Origin: Helianthus annuus
Taxonomy: Eukaryota > Streptophyta > Magnoliopsida > Asterales > Asteraceae
NCBI RefSeq assembly: GCF_002127325.2
Contig: NC_035433.2
Location: 17,271,421 to 17,335,420 of the forward strand
Length of the DNA: 64,000 nucleotides
Direction: 5' to 3'
Made by a program: the position numbers and the translations under genes. The notes beneath the pieces were generated by a model. That model worked only from the letters and a program-made list of their open reading frames with translations. It ran no database searches and was not told the DNA's origin. Below, piece after piece: positions 1 to 11,420 of this stretch. Positions within the stretch are counted from its first letter, which is position 1. Each line of letters begins with the position of its first letter.

Positions 1-46
1 AGGTAGCACAAATTTCGAGCACGAAATTTTCTTAACGGCGGGAGAA
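1..46 (+). other. 3' end of internal region of Gypsy element Z, with polypurine tract
   Basis: The first 46 bases read like the end of a plant Gypsy internal region. A purine-rich GGCGGGAGAA tract lies directly before the TGTGACAACC start of an LTR. The rest of element Z lies to the left of the window, so its coding capacity is unknown. Confidence 0.7.
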
Positions 47-3000
47 TGTGACAACCGTCAATTTTGCATGCATCCGTACAATTAATTAATTTTAATTATG
101 AGCTTAATGACCGCGCTTGATTACATCCGATGCTTTAAACTGTTTACTGATTTATGTTATATACATACATGTGCATTCTTTACATACAGTCACTTCAATT
201 ATTTCATACAGACTCTTAGTGACAAACCTGATGCACAAAGCACAGTTAGTACAGTGAGCGAATAACTCAGACACGTGCTGACAATGCCAGCACTTAGACA
301 TATACTATTTTTAGGACAGTATGGGCCAGGGATAAAACACTACACCAGTGTGGAGTGTAGGGAAGTGAGGACCATAAGACTATGTCACTAGGTGATAGTT
401 TGAGTGCCGGAAAGTGCCTAAAACGCAATTTAATTACAGAATTCCGCATTTTAGTAACAATTCAGCTTTTAATACACTCATATTATATAGAGTATTGACT
501 AAATGGTCCTGGACACTTTCCTAAGTGTTGGAATTAAATTCGTTACAAAAAGATGCACAAAAGACGCTTTACGGGTCAATTAAACGCTTTAACGGAACGA
601 TGCGAAACCGAACAACCAGACATTACCCGGGACATGAAAATATTGTTAGAAATATTATTTTATTATTTTAAATTAATCATGGTCACAAAAATCCCCATGC
701 ACTATGCAAACATGACATACACCCACTATACTTGTAAATACCCTTAACCCTTTTATAATTACCTCATAATTAACAAAAATTTACACTTTACCCCCCCCCC
801 CATAACCGAAAATCTGCCCTAATCATTAAGATATATTTTTTTTAAATCTTTTGTAAAGAGAATCTTGAGTTCATTGGCCAAATTTCATGTCATAATTCTC
901 CTACAAGCTAGATGCACATTTCCAAGAAATATTCATCATTTCCTCAAGATACACACCTCTCTCTCTCCTCCCTCTAAAATCGGCTCATACCCCCCCCCTC
1001 TCTCCACAACTGAATTCCATCAATACCATACATCAAACCTCCATTTCTTCTCCATCAAGCTCACATTCAAGTGGTAAAGATCCTCCATAGAAGTGAGAAG
1101 TTGGAGTGCTCTCAAGAAGCCTTGTTCAAGCTTTTCTCACCATCATTCTTTATCATCTCATCCTAAGATTTCAACCCTAGTCTTGTGCTAGTAGTAAGTC
1201 CATTCATACTCTTGTTCCACTTTGATTCTTGTTCGATTGTTGAATGTTCATGACACACACAAAGCTTAAACAGCTTGCTGAGTTGGATTTCCAGCCAACT
1301 TCAACAGGCTGTAACGGGATCATTTTTAAACGAAAAACGGAATTTCTAAAGCCTAAAATGAGTATTTTGGAATAACTAAACAAATAGCACTAGAATCATA
1401 ATTTTTCGAGACCGTTTACTATTTTTAAATGGTTATTTTTGGACAGCAGCTCAAGCTGCATTCTTACTGCAGAAAAAGTGGGTTATTTTCGGAGTCACAA
1501 CTTAAAACCTGAGTAAAATCAACTCATGAAATTTTTACAGTAGATAGACAGCATTGTCAGGACGACCCTCCAACTGGAATTTCGTCAAACGGACTTACGG
1601 TTGATTTTTAGTGAATATTTCCGTAAACTGCGATCAGAAGGTAACAAATCTGATTGCAGTCGAGAAAATGATTTTCTCTAAAATATGGGTAACGAATTGG
1701 ACTTTGATATTTTTACACAATAAACTTTGGAACATGTGTGACATTCTGTGAAAATTTGGTAATTTTTAGAAAAGGTTAACTATTTTATAAAAATCCTCGA
1801 AAACAGTCTGGTTTTGAGTAATAAAGCTGAAATAAAGTAAGTAACGTTTTGTTTGTCGATATGTCGGTTTGATGATTGAAAATGAACTATTGGATATATA
1901 TAAAAGAAAATGATATGCTATTAAAGCATGGACACCTCTATTTACAGAGGAAACTCTGCCGAAATTTTCCGAGAATCCGAACACTTAGTAAAACATTCGA
2001 GAAAATAAATACGAAATAGTTGTCTAACTATTTTTCTAATAAAGTTAAAATAATTATTATTATTTTAACAACATAATGCCAATGTAACGTAACTCAAAAC
2101 ACTAAACTCTAAGTCAAGGCACGGCCCGTCCGTCTAATAGACGTTAGACCATTGTAGGTAGTCGTGTTTGCTGAGGAGATTTGGGTTACGAGTACCGAAG
2201 ACGCAATACTGTAAGTTCATGTCCCCCTTTTCTCTTAACGGTTTTCAGTTTTATACTTCGGGGGTGAAATACATGTTACAATTATTACAGACATTTACAG
2301 ACTTTTACAGACACTTACAGACACTTCAGACATTTACAGACATTTTTATACATGGTATGATTAGCTAAGGAATTTACTGTTAGATCACGTGAATGGATAG
2401 GCTATTATCGTAAGACCATTAATCCTCGTATAAGGACCGAGAGACATGAGTGATAGATCTATTGGGTGTTGCGAGCCCCACACATGGGCCAGCGTGTGGC
2501 TGCATGTGGTGACTATGTCGTTCCGCCGGAAGGACCGGTATGAAGTACGCGTTACAGGTTTGAGTGCTTCCTAGGCCATATCACTTATTAATGTATAGCT
2601 ACACATTAATTGATCTGTTCTTCCTTATTGCTACATACCAAGGACATACATTTATACAGACATATTTCACAATCTATACAGACACACATTAACGATTTAT
2701 ACAGACTCGCATACACATGAACTCGCTCAACCTTTGTTGATGTTCTCCAAACTACATGTATTTCAGGAAATTAAGTATGGATCTGGCGGGCGTTGGAATT
2801 TCAAGTCATGTTAAGTATAAAGATGTCATCCATGGTTTTTGGTTTGGCCAGTGTGTCTTAATCCTGGACGAGACACGTCTTCCAAACTTGGATTACAACT
2901 ATTATCTTTGTCGAGTCCTTAGCAAACTTTTACACAATTCATCTGGTTTGTAAAACTTAAATTTTGAAGTCTACATTTTAGACAATGTTGTTATGTTTTA

Positions 3001-3121
3001 AACTCATTTTATGGATGACAAATCTTTGGTATTATCATATAGATTGTTTGATATGGTTGAATGCAATGATAACCAGTAAGTCACCCCATAATCACGCTTC
3101 CGCAAAAGTCAGGGTGTGACA
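47..3121 (+). repeat. 3' LTR of Gypsy element Z (about 3.08 kb)
   Basis: This LTR begins TGTGACAACC and ends AGGGTGTGACA. It sits inside the LTR of element A: the sequence after it (TATTTAAGG at 3122) continues the A/B LTR exactly where the intact copy near 19541 reads TTATTTAAGG. TATTT at 3122-3126 is the expected right-hand target duplication; the left-hand one is outside the window. No coding region is supported. It contains C-runs at 791-800 and 993-999 and a stretch of ACAGACATTT-type short repeats around 2288-2345. It differs in sequence from the A-F LTRs, so it is probably another Gypsy lineage or a distant subfamily. Confidence 0.75.
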
Positions 3122-3363
3122 TATTTAAGGTATGTTACGCTTATGTTGCTATTCCAGAGTGTTTGTCGCGTTAAACTGATTACGTTTACACACCAGTTCG
3201 CGTATAACTTCCCAGAAAGCGATATAGAATTCAAAATCGATCAAAAATCAACATGTGCATAAAATCAAACGTAAATGACAAACATTGGGATCAAAACACA
3301 CTCTTTTATTAATATTGTATTGTTTAATGTTTGTACAATGCTATTACAAGCACAGATGTCACA
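3122..3363 (-). repeat. 3' LTR fragment of Gypsy element A
   Basis: Read on the minus strand this starts TGTGACATCTGTGC directly after the polypurine tract, and it matches the first 240 bases of the A/B LTR whose complete copy ends at 19776. It is cut at 3121/3122 by insertion of Z, so the rest of this LTR lies left of the window or is lost. Confidence 0.85.
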
Positions 3364-3377
3364 GTCTCCCCTACTTC
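3364..3377 (-). other. Polypurine tract of element A
   Basis: Minus-strand AGTAGGGGAGACTG lies immediately before the LTR start TGTGACATC. This is the expected plus-strand DNA priming site. Confidence 0.8.
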
Positions 3378-3397
3378 AGGAAATTTCGTCCCGAAAT

Positions 3398-3880
3398 TTA
3401 TTTAGAGGAAACTCGTGAGAATAGGTGTGGATATTTCGCTTTCATCTGATCTTCACATTCCCAAGTAAACTCTGGGCCACGTTTAGATTCCCAGCGAACT
3501 TTGACCAACCGAATCCGTTTGTTCTTCAACTGTTTGAATGTACGGTCCACTATCTCCACAGGTTTCTCGACAAAGTGCATTATGTTATCAACACGAATTT
3601 CGTCAAGTGGTATGTAGAGGTTCTCATCAGCTAAGCACTTTCTGAGATTGGACACATGGAATGTTGGGTGAACATTTCCAAGTTTAGGAGGTAGCTCTAG
3701 TCTGTAGGCTACTTTTCCGATTCTCTCAACGATATTGAATGGTCCAACATAGCGTGGTGCAAGTTTTCCTTTCTTTCCAAATCTAATCACACCTTTCCAA
3801 GGAGACACCTTGAGTAGGACATGATCACCGACTTGAAATTCTAAGGGCTTGCGTCATCGATCCGCATAACTCTTTTGACG
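3398..3880 (-). pseudogene. Element A integrase C-terminus with chromodomain-like tail
   Basis: The open stretch from about 3808 to the stop at 3398 (136 residues) starts in the GPY/F-type module of Gypsy integrase ([15 protein letters not shown], then HVSNLRKCL). It ends with a chromodomain-like segment containing [18 protein letters not shown] and [10 protein letters not shown], finishing [12 protein letters not shown]. Known chromoviruses use such a tail to steer integration toward modified chromatin. The Tekay/Del assignment rests on this tail plus the long LTR. The 5' side connects to the integrase core only through frameshifts, so the part is broken. Confidence 0.8.
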
Positions 3881-4792
3881 GCTTCTAGCTGTCTGAAGGT
3901 TATCACGAATCTTCTTGACCTTATCTGTAGCCTCTAGAATGAGTTCAAGTCCCATAAGCTGAGTTCACCTATCTCATTCCAGCAGTCCGGTGAACGACAT
4001 TTTCGACCGTATAAAGCTTCGAAAGGAGCCATGTTGATTCTAGAGTGATAACTATTGTTGTAGGAGAATTCGATCAATGGTAGATGCGAATCCCAACTAC
4101 CACCAAAATCGATCACACAAGCTCTAAGCATATCCTCCGATGTCTGGATTGTTCACTCAGATTGACCATCTGTCTGCGGATGGTACGTTGAGCTCAAATG
4201 AAGTTGGGTACCCCTGGCAGATTGCATGGTTCTCCAAAAACGAGACGAGAATCGAGCATCTCTGTCAGATATAATGTTCAAAGGAACACCATGTCGAGAT
4301 ACAATCTCATCAACATATATCTTGGCTAGCTTGTCAGCAGATAGATCCTCACGGATCGGTAAGAAATGTGTGGACTTTGTAAGACGATCAACAACAACCC
4401 AAATGGCGTCATGACCTCTTTTAGTGCGCGGTAACTTGGTAATGAGATCCATAGAAATGTTTTCCCATTTCCAAACCGGAATCTCTGGTTGCTCCAATAA
4501 TCTAGAGGGATGCTGGTGTTCTGCCTTAACCTTAAGATCCTTATACATTGGAAACATATAAGGCAATATCTTTCTTCATACCCGGCCACCAATACTGGGT
4601 TCGAAGATCCTTATATATTTTGTGTGCACCAAGATGAACAGAATAGCGAGACTTATGAGCTTCATCCATTAGCAAGGTGCGAAGATTGTCTATACTTGGG
4701 ACCCACAAACAGCCCATGAAGTAAAATATCCTAAAGTCTCTCAGTTCAAGCTCAGGCTTAGTATGACACGGTAACTCTTTACCCATCAAGTC
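3881..4792 (-). pseudogene. Element A integrase core (broken)
   Basis: The zinc-binding region is recognisable (HKSRYSVHLGAHKIY, then [12 protein letters not shown]), but its distal Cys pair is disrupted by a scrambled stretch near 4545-4560. The catalytic core follows with MDLITKLPR (first Asp), [10 protein letters not shown] (second Asp) and HPQTDGQSE (Glu), spaced as D35E. TGA at about 4153 follows the catalytic Glu directly and is shared with B. Downstream residues ([19 protein letters not shown]) resume in frame and then shift again near 3960. In a working element integrase inserts the cDNA into nuclear DNA; this copy cannot. Confidence 0.82.
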
Positions 4793-6408
4793 TTATGTAA
4801 CACAAGTATGTTGAGCTTGAATTATGCGGGTTTGAATGTCAGATCGAACTTGAACACAGCGAAGCTTGACACGTTCCTTACGACTCAATGCGTCAACCAC
4901 GACATTCGCCTTACCAGGATGGTAACGAATTTCGCAATCGTAGTCGTTTAGGAGTTCAACCCAACGTCGTTCCCTCATGTTTAGTTCTTTCTGATTGAAG
5001 ATATGCTGGAGACTCTTGTGGTCAGTAAACACTACGCACTTTGTACCGTACAGCTAGTGTCTACAGATTTTGAGAGCAAAGACTACTGCACCTAAATCAA
5101 GATCATGAGTGGTGTAGTTTTTCTCGTGTACTTTCAGCTGTCTTGATGCATAGGCTATAACTTTGTTTCTTTGCATAAGAACGTAGCCAAGGCCTAAGTT
5201 GGATGCATCACAGTACACAACAAAATCGTCATTACCCTCGCGCAAAGATAAAATAGGTGCATCACACAGTTTCTGTTTCAAGGTCTGGAAAGCTTCTTCC
5301 TGTTTGGATCCCCACTCAAAAGGTTTGTTCTTCTGAGTTAAAGTAGTGAGAGGAACCGCAATCTTGGAGAAGTTTTCAATGAACCGGCGGTAATAACCCG
5401 CTAGACCAAGAAATGAACGAACCTCGGTAGGAGTAGTAGGTGTATCCCAATCCTTAATCGCACTGATTTTTGCGGGATCTACATGTATACCTTGTCCGTT
5501 GACGATATGCCCCAAAAATTGAACTTCCTTAAGCCAGAACTCGCACTTGGAGAATTTGGCGAAAAGCTGTTCTTTCTTTAGGAGCTCCATTGTAAGACGA
5601 AGATGTTGCTCATGATCAGCTCGAGTCTTAGAATAAATCAGAATATCATCAATGAAAAAAATGATGAACTTGTCCAAATAAGGCTTACAAACCCTATTCA
5701 TCAAGTCCATGAAGACAGCAGGAGCATTTGTTAAACCGAAGGGCATAACAGTGAACTCATAATGACCATAACGCTTACGAAAAGCTGTCTTGGGAATATC
5801 TTCTTCGAGAACTCGAAGTTGCTGATACCCAGAACGAAGGTCAATCTTTGAAAAGCAAGTAGCACCCTGTAGCTGATCAAAGAGATCATCAATGCGACGT
5901 AGGGATATCGATTCTTGATGGTAAGCTTGTTAAGCTCACGGTAATCGATACACATCCTGAATGATCCATCTTTCTTTTTTACAAATAGGACGGGATCTCC
6001 CCAAGGTGAAAAGCTCGGACGAATGAATCCTTTGTCAGAAAGCTCCTGAAGCTGCTTAGATAGCTCTTGCATCTCAGACGGTGCAAGATGATAAGGTGAC
6101 TTAGCAATAGGATTTGCGCCAGGCACGAGATCAATGCGAAACTCAACTTGGCGTACAGGGGGTAAACCAGGTAATTCTTCGGGAAATACCTCAGGATAAT
6201 CCCGAACAACAGGGATATCTTGGATTTTCTTACCCTTGCCTTTATCCTCTACGACATGTGCCAAGAAAGCAACATATTTCTTTCGTAGGTATTTGCGGGC
6301 TTGGGTACAAGGCATGAGTTTAAGGCTACTAGCAGGTTTCTCCCCATGAACTTCTAAAATCTCACTAATCGAAAGCGGTATACGGACCAACTTCTCAAAA
6401 CATACCAC
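4793..6408 (-). pseudogene. Element A reverse transcriptase and RNase H (broken)
   Basis: Motifs in order are [30 protein letters not shown], the catalytic box [30 protein letters not shown], RNase H start [12 protein letters not shown], and [11 protein letters not shown] one-base loss near 5898-5905 shifts the frame between the second and third RT motifs (compare B at 25660-25670). A TAG at 5054-5056 replaces Tyr in RNase H. A TAA at about 4793 replaces Gln (CAA to TAA) in the linker to integrase. Length and order match a normal Gypsy pol. Confidence 0.87.
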
Positions 6409-7891
6409 CTCAGCATGGTACTTAGATAACTAATCCATTCCTACTATAACATCGAAGCTCCCAAGTTGCATCGGTGTGAGGTCAATAAGGAAAAGATGGT
6501 TATTGAGATCAACTGGCAATTTCGAAGAACAGAGTCGAGTAAAACAGGTTCACCACTAGCTACTTCTACTGTCAATGGCTTTCCTAGTCTTGTTCTAGTC
6601 ATCGCAAGCAAAGGCTCAAATGCAGAGGACACAAAACTCTTATCGGCACCCGAATCAAATAGAACAGAAGTAGGATGGTTGTTAACAAGGAATGTACCGT
6701 TCACCACTTCGTTATCTGCACGCGCCTCATTTACATTCAGATTAAAAGCTCTACCACGAGCCTGTGCCTGATTTGCGTTTGCCAACCTCGGGCAGTTGTT
6801 CCTGTAGTGGGTCAGATCCCCACAGTTGAAACATGAACCAGGCGGATAGTGAGGTCGTGCAGGATTCTGGGCAGGGTTTTGTACTGCTTGGTTTCGAGCT
6901 GCCTGATTTTGGTTTGGAGCAAAACGGCAGGTGTTTGCAAGATGACCAGACTTGCCACAATTCGTGCAGATGCGACATTGCAACTGTGGCTGGTGATGGC
7001 TGTTGCATCTGTTGCACAAAGGTGCATTTCCCGCATACTGCCTCTTGGCAGCAGGTTGTGCAGCCTGATTAGGAGCAGCCTGATTTGTCTAAGCAGTGAC
7101 AGCGAAGTTCTTGGAAGCCTTACGCTTCCTCGATTTCTTTGAAGACCCAACGGCCTTCTAGCCCTTTTCCCAGTGGTGTTATCAGACTGTTTCTGCTTCT
7201 TATCCCCTTTCCCGTGGAGTTTACCCTTCTTGACTTGAGAGTCTGTTAGGGTTGCAGCTAGCTCAATGGCCTGTCGGACGGTAGTAGGGTTGCTTCCAGT
7301 GACAATATCCTGAACAGGATCTGGCAAACCGTCTATGTATTTCTCAATAACCTTATCCAAAGGCGTGACCATTGTCGGACAGAGCAAGCTTAACTCCTCA
7401 TATCTGTCTGTATAAGCCCGATGTTCACCACTGTCTTGCTTCAGATCATGGAACTCATCTTCGAGTGCACTCTGCTCGTGACGAGGACAAAATTCTCTCA
7501 TCATGAGAGCTCTAAGTTCTTCCCAAGTCTGACCCAAGGCAACATCAGCACCTCTATCTCTCATTACCCCATTCGACCAGGTAAGAGCCCTCTTTTGGAA
7601 TACACTAGAAGCAAACTCGACTTTACGATTGTTCGGACACTGAACATGGCGAAATGTGCTCTCAAGACTCTTAAACCAATGGAGAAGCCATGTTGCTCCT
7701 TCAGTACCACTAAACTTGAGCGGTTTAGCCGAGTTAAACTGTTTAAGGTTGCACGGAGCAGGTGCATTAACATTATTATTGGTGGCTTGGTTTATTTGAG
7801 TTATGAGACCAGGTAGCATAGCAGCCATCTACTGTGCTATAATAGTTGCCAGTTCGCCATCAGGTTGAGGAACGTTACGTCAAGGAGGCAT
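6409..7891 (-). pseudogene. Element A gag and protease (broken)
   Basis: The start is the ATG at 7891, giving MPP, as in the intact-looking copy E. TGA replaces the fourth codon (CGA in B), and TAG at about 7829 precedes MAAML. The capsid-like part holds FSGTEGATWLLHW, FRHVQCPNNRKVEF and KRALTWSNG; B and E have LQWFES and LTWWNG here, so A is altered at conserved Trp positions. A frameshift near 7150 precedes two CCHC knuckles, [14 protein letters not shown] (6968-6927) and [14 protein letters not shown] (6833-6792). The protease motif DSGAD is at 6656-6642. A one-base deletion near 6509 shifts the end of protease. Confidence 0.87.
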
Positions 7892-8456
7892 GCTAAAAGA
7901 GGAAACATGAGAGAAAACGAGTGAGATGATGTGATGAAAAATGAGATATCAAAAAATCGACAAAATGCAAGGATGGTGGTCATTTGTTTGTTACCACAAA
8001 GCAAACAAACAACACACAGTGACAAATCAAAGTAAATGAGTCATAATAATGTATCGCGAAGATATGCTCGCCTATAAGTGAATACTCACCCCAAGAGTTC
8101 CCAGGTAAAAGTGACTGGTCTGATACTACGGATTTGTACGAACACTCTAGCCTTAGACAGAAAACTCAGGGTACAGGCATTCACTCTTCCAGTTTGCACG
8201 TGTTCACATTATTTAGACTCAAATTTTGACGAGATTTTGAAAATTTGGAAGGCATAAAGCCAAAAAGAAATCATCTAAGGATAGATGATTGATTTCAAAA
8301 TCATTTGGGAAATTGTGTTCAAGTTTTGGTAATCACCTAAGGATAGGTGACGAGTATTATTTTAAGATCTAAACACAAGTAAACTTGTGTTAGGGTCCTA
8401 GAAAGTTATAGTCTAGGTCAAAGCATTACTAATAACCTAATTCCCTATAACCATTG
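7892..8456 (-). other. Untranslated leader of element A
   Basis: Non-coding stretch between primer site and gag. It contains the 130-nt block conserved in B, D and E (8079-8207 here), bounded by GTGAACAC and a decayed partner GTATTCAC. No gene is supported. Confidence 0.7.
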
Positions 8457-8468
8457 GCTCTGATACCA
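8457..8468 (-). other. Primer-binding site of element A (initiator-Met tRNA)
   Basis: The plus strand reads GCTCTGATACCA, so the minus strand is TGGTATCAGAGC, complementary to the 3' end of plant initiator tRNA-Met. It lies seven bases inside the LTR edge at 8476, the same spacing as in B and E. Confidence 0.9.
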
Positions 8469-8475
8469 ACTCTTC

Positions 8476-10602
8476 TGTCACACCCCGACCGCGTAAAACA
8501 ACAAACCGTGGCGGAAACGTCGGGGAGTGATGCGACAGAATTATTGTTTCAACAACCATGGTAATTAAAGTTATGTATTATTAAGATTTAAAGTTTACAT
8601 TGTCTTTGAGTTCAAACTAAAACAACATAATAACTGTCTTTTAAGTCACTAAGGCCTGAGTCCGCCTAAGTGAAGCACAATCAACATCATGCATTAGCAC
8701 CTGAAAACACATGTAAAAATAGGTACGTCAGCATAAAAATTCATGTGGGATACATAGGTTTTGTTTATGCAGGAATCATGACTTGCGGTTTAGAAAATGT
8801 TTAATAAAAAGTAGTCATGAACCGTGTAAAATGTTTTTCCTTTTATGAAATCATATGAAAATCGATACGAAAATCAAATGATAATGAAAGGACAATGCAT
8901 GGTTAAATGAATAACCAAGTAAAAGTGAATGTGTATAAAATGTGTACTTTGTAAAACAATGTCATGTTCATGTAAAAAATGTTTCATGTCTTGCCAAATG
9001 GTTTAGATAACGCAACAATGTATAATACAATAAAAGCACTTATATATAGGAAGTACCACCGGCGTATCCACCATGCTTTTATCATATAAACATAGCCCCG
9101 TTACATAAATCACTTATCAATAACCAACCAAAATGTAAAGTTCAATGTCAAAATGTTCATGTGAAAACCATGTTTAATGTCATGTGTAACATGTATCATG
9201 TATATCAAAATAAAATGCATAACAAGTAGCAAGTACCTACTTAAACTATGTGATGATGCCAATGTGAAACAAATGTCATGTATCGTGAATAACAAGTAAT
9301 TACTCAACCATAGGAAAAATGTACAAAACAATGTTTTTGAATAAACCTAAGTTTGAATAAAATGTTATGTTTTGCAGAAAACAATGCTTTATGATTACAA
9401 ACATTTATGCAGTAATGTTAATCGCATACATTCAAGCCTTGCGATTGTGGCGACAAACCTTTAAACAAATTAAAGGTTTACCTAAGTTATGTAGTCGGAT
9501 TCTGTCATTCCCAACTTCCAAACAAACCTAGGAAGTCGGAAACGGGAGTTGTCAATTCCTATGGTACCATTACATACTACCGAGCGGCGTGATCAATGTT
9601 AATGAATGTATTATTGTCCTGATTAAACACACCAAATGTCATAACCAATGTAAGCATGCTATGAAAACCATGTACTAGGAATGCTAAGTAAACATGCCTA
9701 GTAGAAATGTTCATGTAAAACAATGTGCTAGCATGCTCAGTAAACATACATAGCAGAAATTTCATGTAAAACAATGTGTACATATGCTAAGTAAACATAT
9801 GCAACAAATGTGTAATAAATCAATGCGCTAGCATGCTTGACATACATAGCAAATTACAATTGAAAGCATGTACTATAAGTGTACTAGGTGAAACTAGCAT
9901 GTTTATGCATAAAAGCATGAAATGCACGAAAGTAACACGTATGTACATGTGTATCACCCGAAAATATTTGAAAACGGTAAAAGAGGGGAACTATGTACTC
10001 ACTTGGGATTGCCTAATAGTCTTGAGAATAAGACCAAATAAGGCTCCAAGGATCACGAATCAACCGACACCTAGTATAGGTAACTATGTTAATAAACGGA
10101 TCCTAAATCGGGAGATAGGATAGAATGAGGTTCTATAAATCAAATGAGTATTTGAACTCATATGGTATGATTTAATAGTCCCAACATTCTGAATTGAAAG
10201 TCTACTTAAGTGCTTTTGACCCGTTTCGACCCATTATGGTAGTATAAGCTACTATGATGTGTCGTTTGCGTAAAACTATGTTCAGATGGTTAACTATGTG
10301 CTATGCCAAGTCTTACATGCCCAATTACCCCTAAACATGTTACTAAATCAGATTATATGTCAAAAATATGTTCACATAGGCAAAATACGGATTTATGCTT
10401 CAAAAGGGCATTTTGGTCATTTCCTATGGGCATACAAGCTAACTAGCAAATGACTAACCAATCCTATGTGATCATAAGGTATAACCTCAGAGGTTATTCC
10501 CTATGCAACTATGATCACTAAGTAAGCTTGGTCGGATCCTAATGATCGACCAACCGGGTCGGGTTCGAAAGTGTAAGCGGTTGTTTAGACCGCTTAACTT
10601 AC
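8476..10602 (-). repeat. Shared middle LTR of A and B, left part
   Basis: Minus-strand LTR. Its right edge in element terms (TGTCACACCCCGACC on plus) is at 8476. It continues to 10602, where element I inserted, and resumes at 18217, ending at 19776; the two parts total about 3.69 kb. It serves as 5' LTR of A and 3' LTR of B. It holds the TATA hairpin (8997-9114) and inverted repeats HP9, HP8 and HP7 (10468-10596). Variable AACATGCCTAGTAG-type short repeats lie around 9620-9900. No coding region is supported. Confidence 0.9.
8997..9114 (-). promoter_or_regulatory. LTR core promoter hairpin, A/B middle LTR
   Basis: A long imperfect inverted repeat surrounds a loop holding the TATA box (plus TTATATATAGG near 9040) and the conserved block whose reverse contains GGTGGATACGCC. 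The apical stem is AAAAGCA/TGCTTTT. The promoter role is inferred from the TATA box and its position inside the LTR. Confidence 0.65.
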
Positions 10603-11406
10603 TGTTGGGATTGAACCCTACCAGAGGAACAGATAATGAAAGCCAAAACCGGATCACAACAGTGGACTCATAATAAACAGTTGTTTACACTTGGCTTTCC
10701 CCTTGATAGTGGTAATCTAACAGCTGATAGATCCTAAGTACTGCTCACTATAACAACTGATGAACCAAACACTGATGAAACTCTAAAGACTACTGAAGAC
10801 AAACATTGTTGCTCTATCTACTGTTGTTTCCTAAGTACTGCTGAAGACACAAGCACTGCCCATTCAAGGACTGATCACCTTTGAAGAAAGCACTGATGCT
10901 CAACATCAGTGCTCAGGCTACAACAGTGGAACGTGAAGCAGTAGTTATCTCTTGTTTTGTATTGTACTTATAATCAGTTGTTAACATCAGTAGTTTGTAT
11001 AGAACAGTGTTTGTAGGTTGTTAGGTTGTTAGATGTCACTATCATGGTGACGTCAGCTGAGATGCCTCAGTAGTTTGGTTTGCCTATAAATGGAGCAGTA
11101 CCCTGTACTGTTACATTTGATTGACTGAGTGGATTCTTCTTCCCCAGTCCAATCCTTTCATCTTGTGCAACCAACCTTGGGGTATCAGGCTGAGGGGGAG
11201 CTTAGTTTTGTAAGTTGCATTGTAATCTTTTGATTTGCTTTGTAACCTTTCGACTGATGAAAAGCAATTGTTTATCAAACTATTCTCTTCTTTGGATTGT
11301 GTTTACAAAGTTTGTATTCATTTCCGCTGCACTTTTCACTGTTTCATATTTTCTGAATGTTCGATTTATACAAACAACACAATCATGAGAGCCTCCGATC
11401 CTAACA
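10603..11406 (+). repeat. 5' LTR of element I (804 bp)
   Basis: TGTTGGGATTG to CGATCCTAACA. It is rich in CACTGCTG and CACTGATG words and contains a 9-bp-stem hairpin at 10890-10912. A TGACGTCA palindrome at 11048-11055 and TATAAA at 11095-11100 make a plausible promoter. Confidence 0.92.
11048..11100 (+). promoter_or_regulatory. Putative LTR promoter of element I (TGACGTCA plus TATAAA)
   Basis: TGACGTCA, a classic plant bZIP binding core, sits 39 bp before TATAAA. The same pair is kept in the 3' LTR (17852-17859 and 17889-17894). Regulation by TGA-type bZIP factors is inference from the motif only. Confidence 0.6.
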
Positions 11407-11408
11407 AT

Positions 11409-11420
11409 TGGTATCAGAGC
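11409..11420 (+). other. Primer-binding site of element I
   Basis: TGGTATCAGAGC lies two bases after the LTR end, complementary to initiator tRNA-Met. Confidence 0.92.

Larger units (their letters stand above)
3364..8475 (-). mobile_element. Internal region of Gypsy (Tekay-like chromovirus) element A, decayed
   Basis: Order on the minus strand is primer-binding site, leader, gag with two zinc knuckles, protease, reverse transcriptase, RNase H, integrase, chromodomain-like tail and polypurine tract. This is Ty3/gypsy order. Several stops and frameshifts break the frame, so the copy is not autonomous. It is nearly identical to B and shares three stops with it (codon before MAAML; the GGC-TAG-AAG site in the basic linker; TGA right after the integrase glutamate). 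A and B are therefore sister copies of an already defective sequence. Confidence 0.9.

Noticed and set aside
553..1077. Short frames in the Z LTR as genes
   Set aside because: They lie wholly in an LTR, lack motifs and have low-complexity composition.
8457..8468. tRNA gene at the primer-site matches
   Set aside because: Only 12-13 bases matching the 3' end of initiator tRNA-Met are present, with no tRNA body. The same holds for each other primer site in the window.
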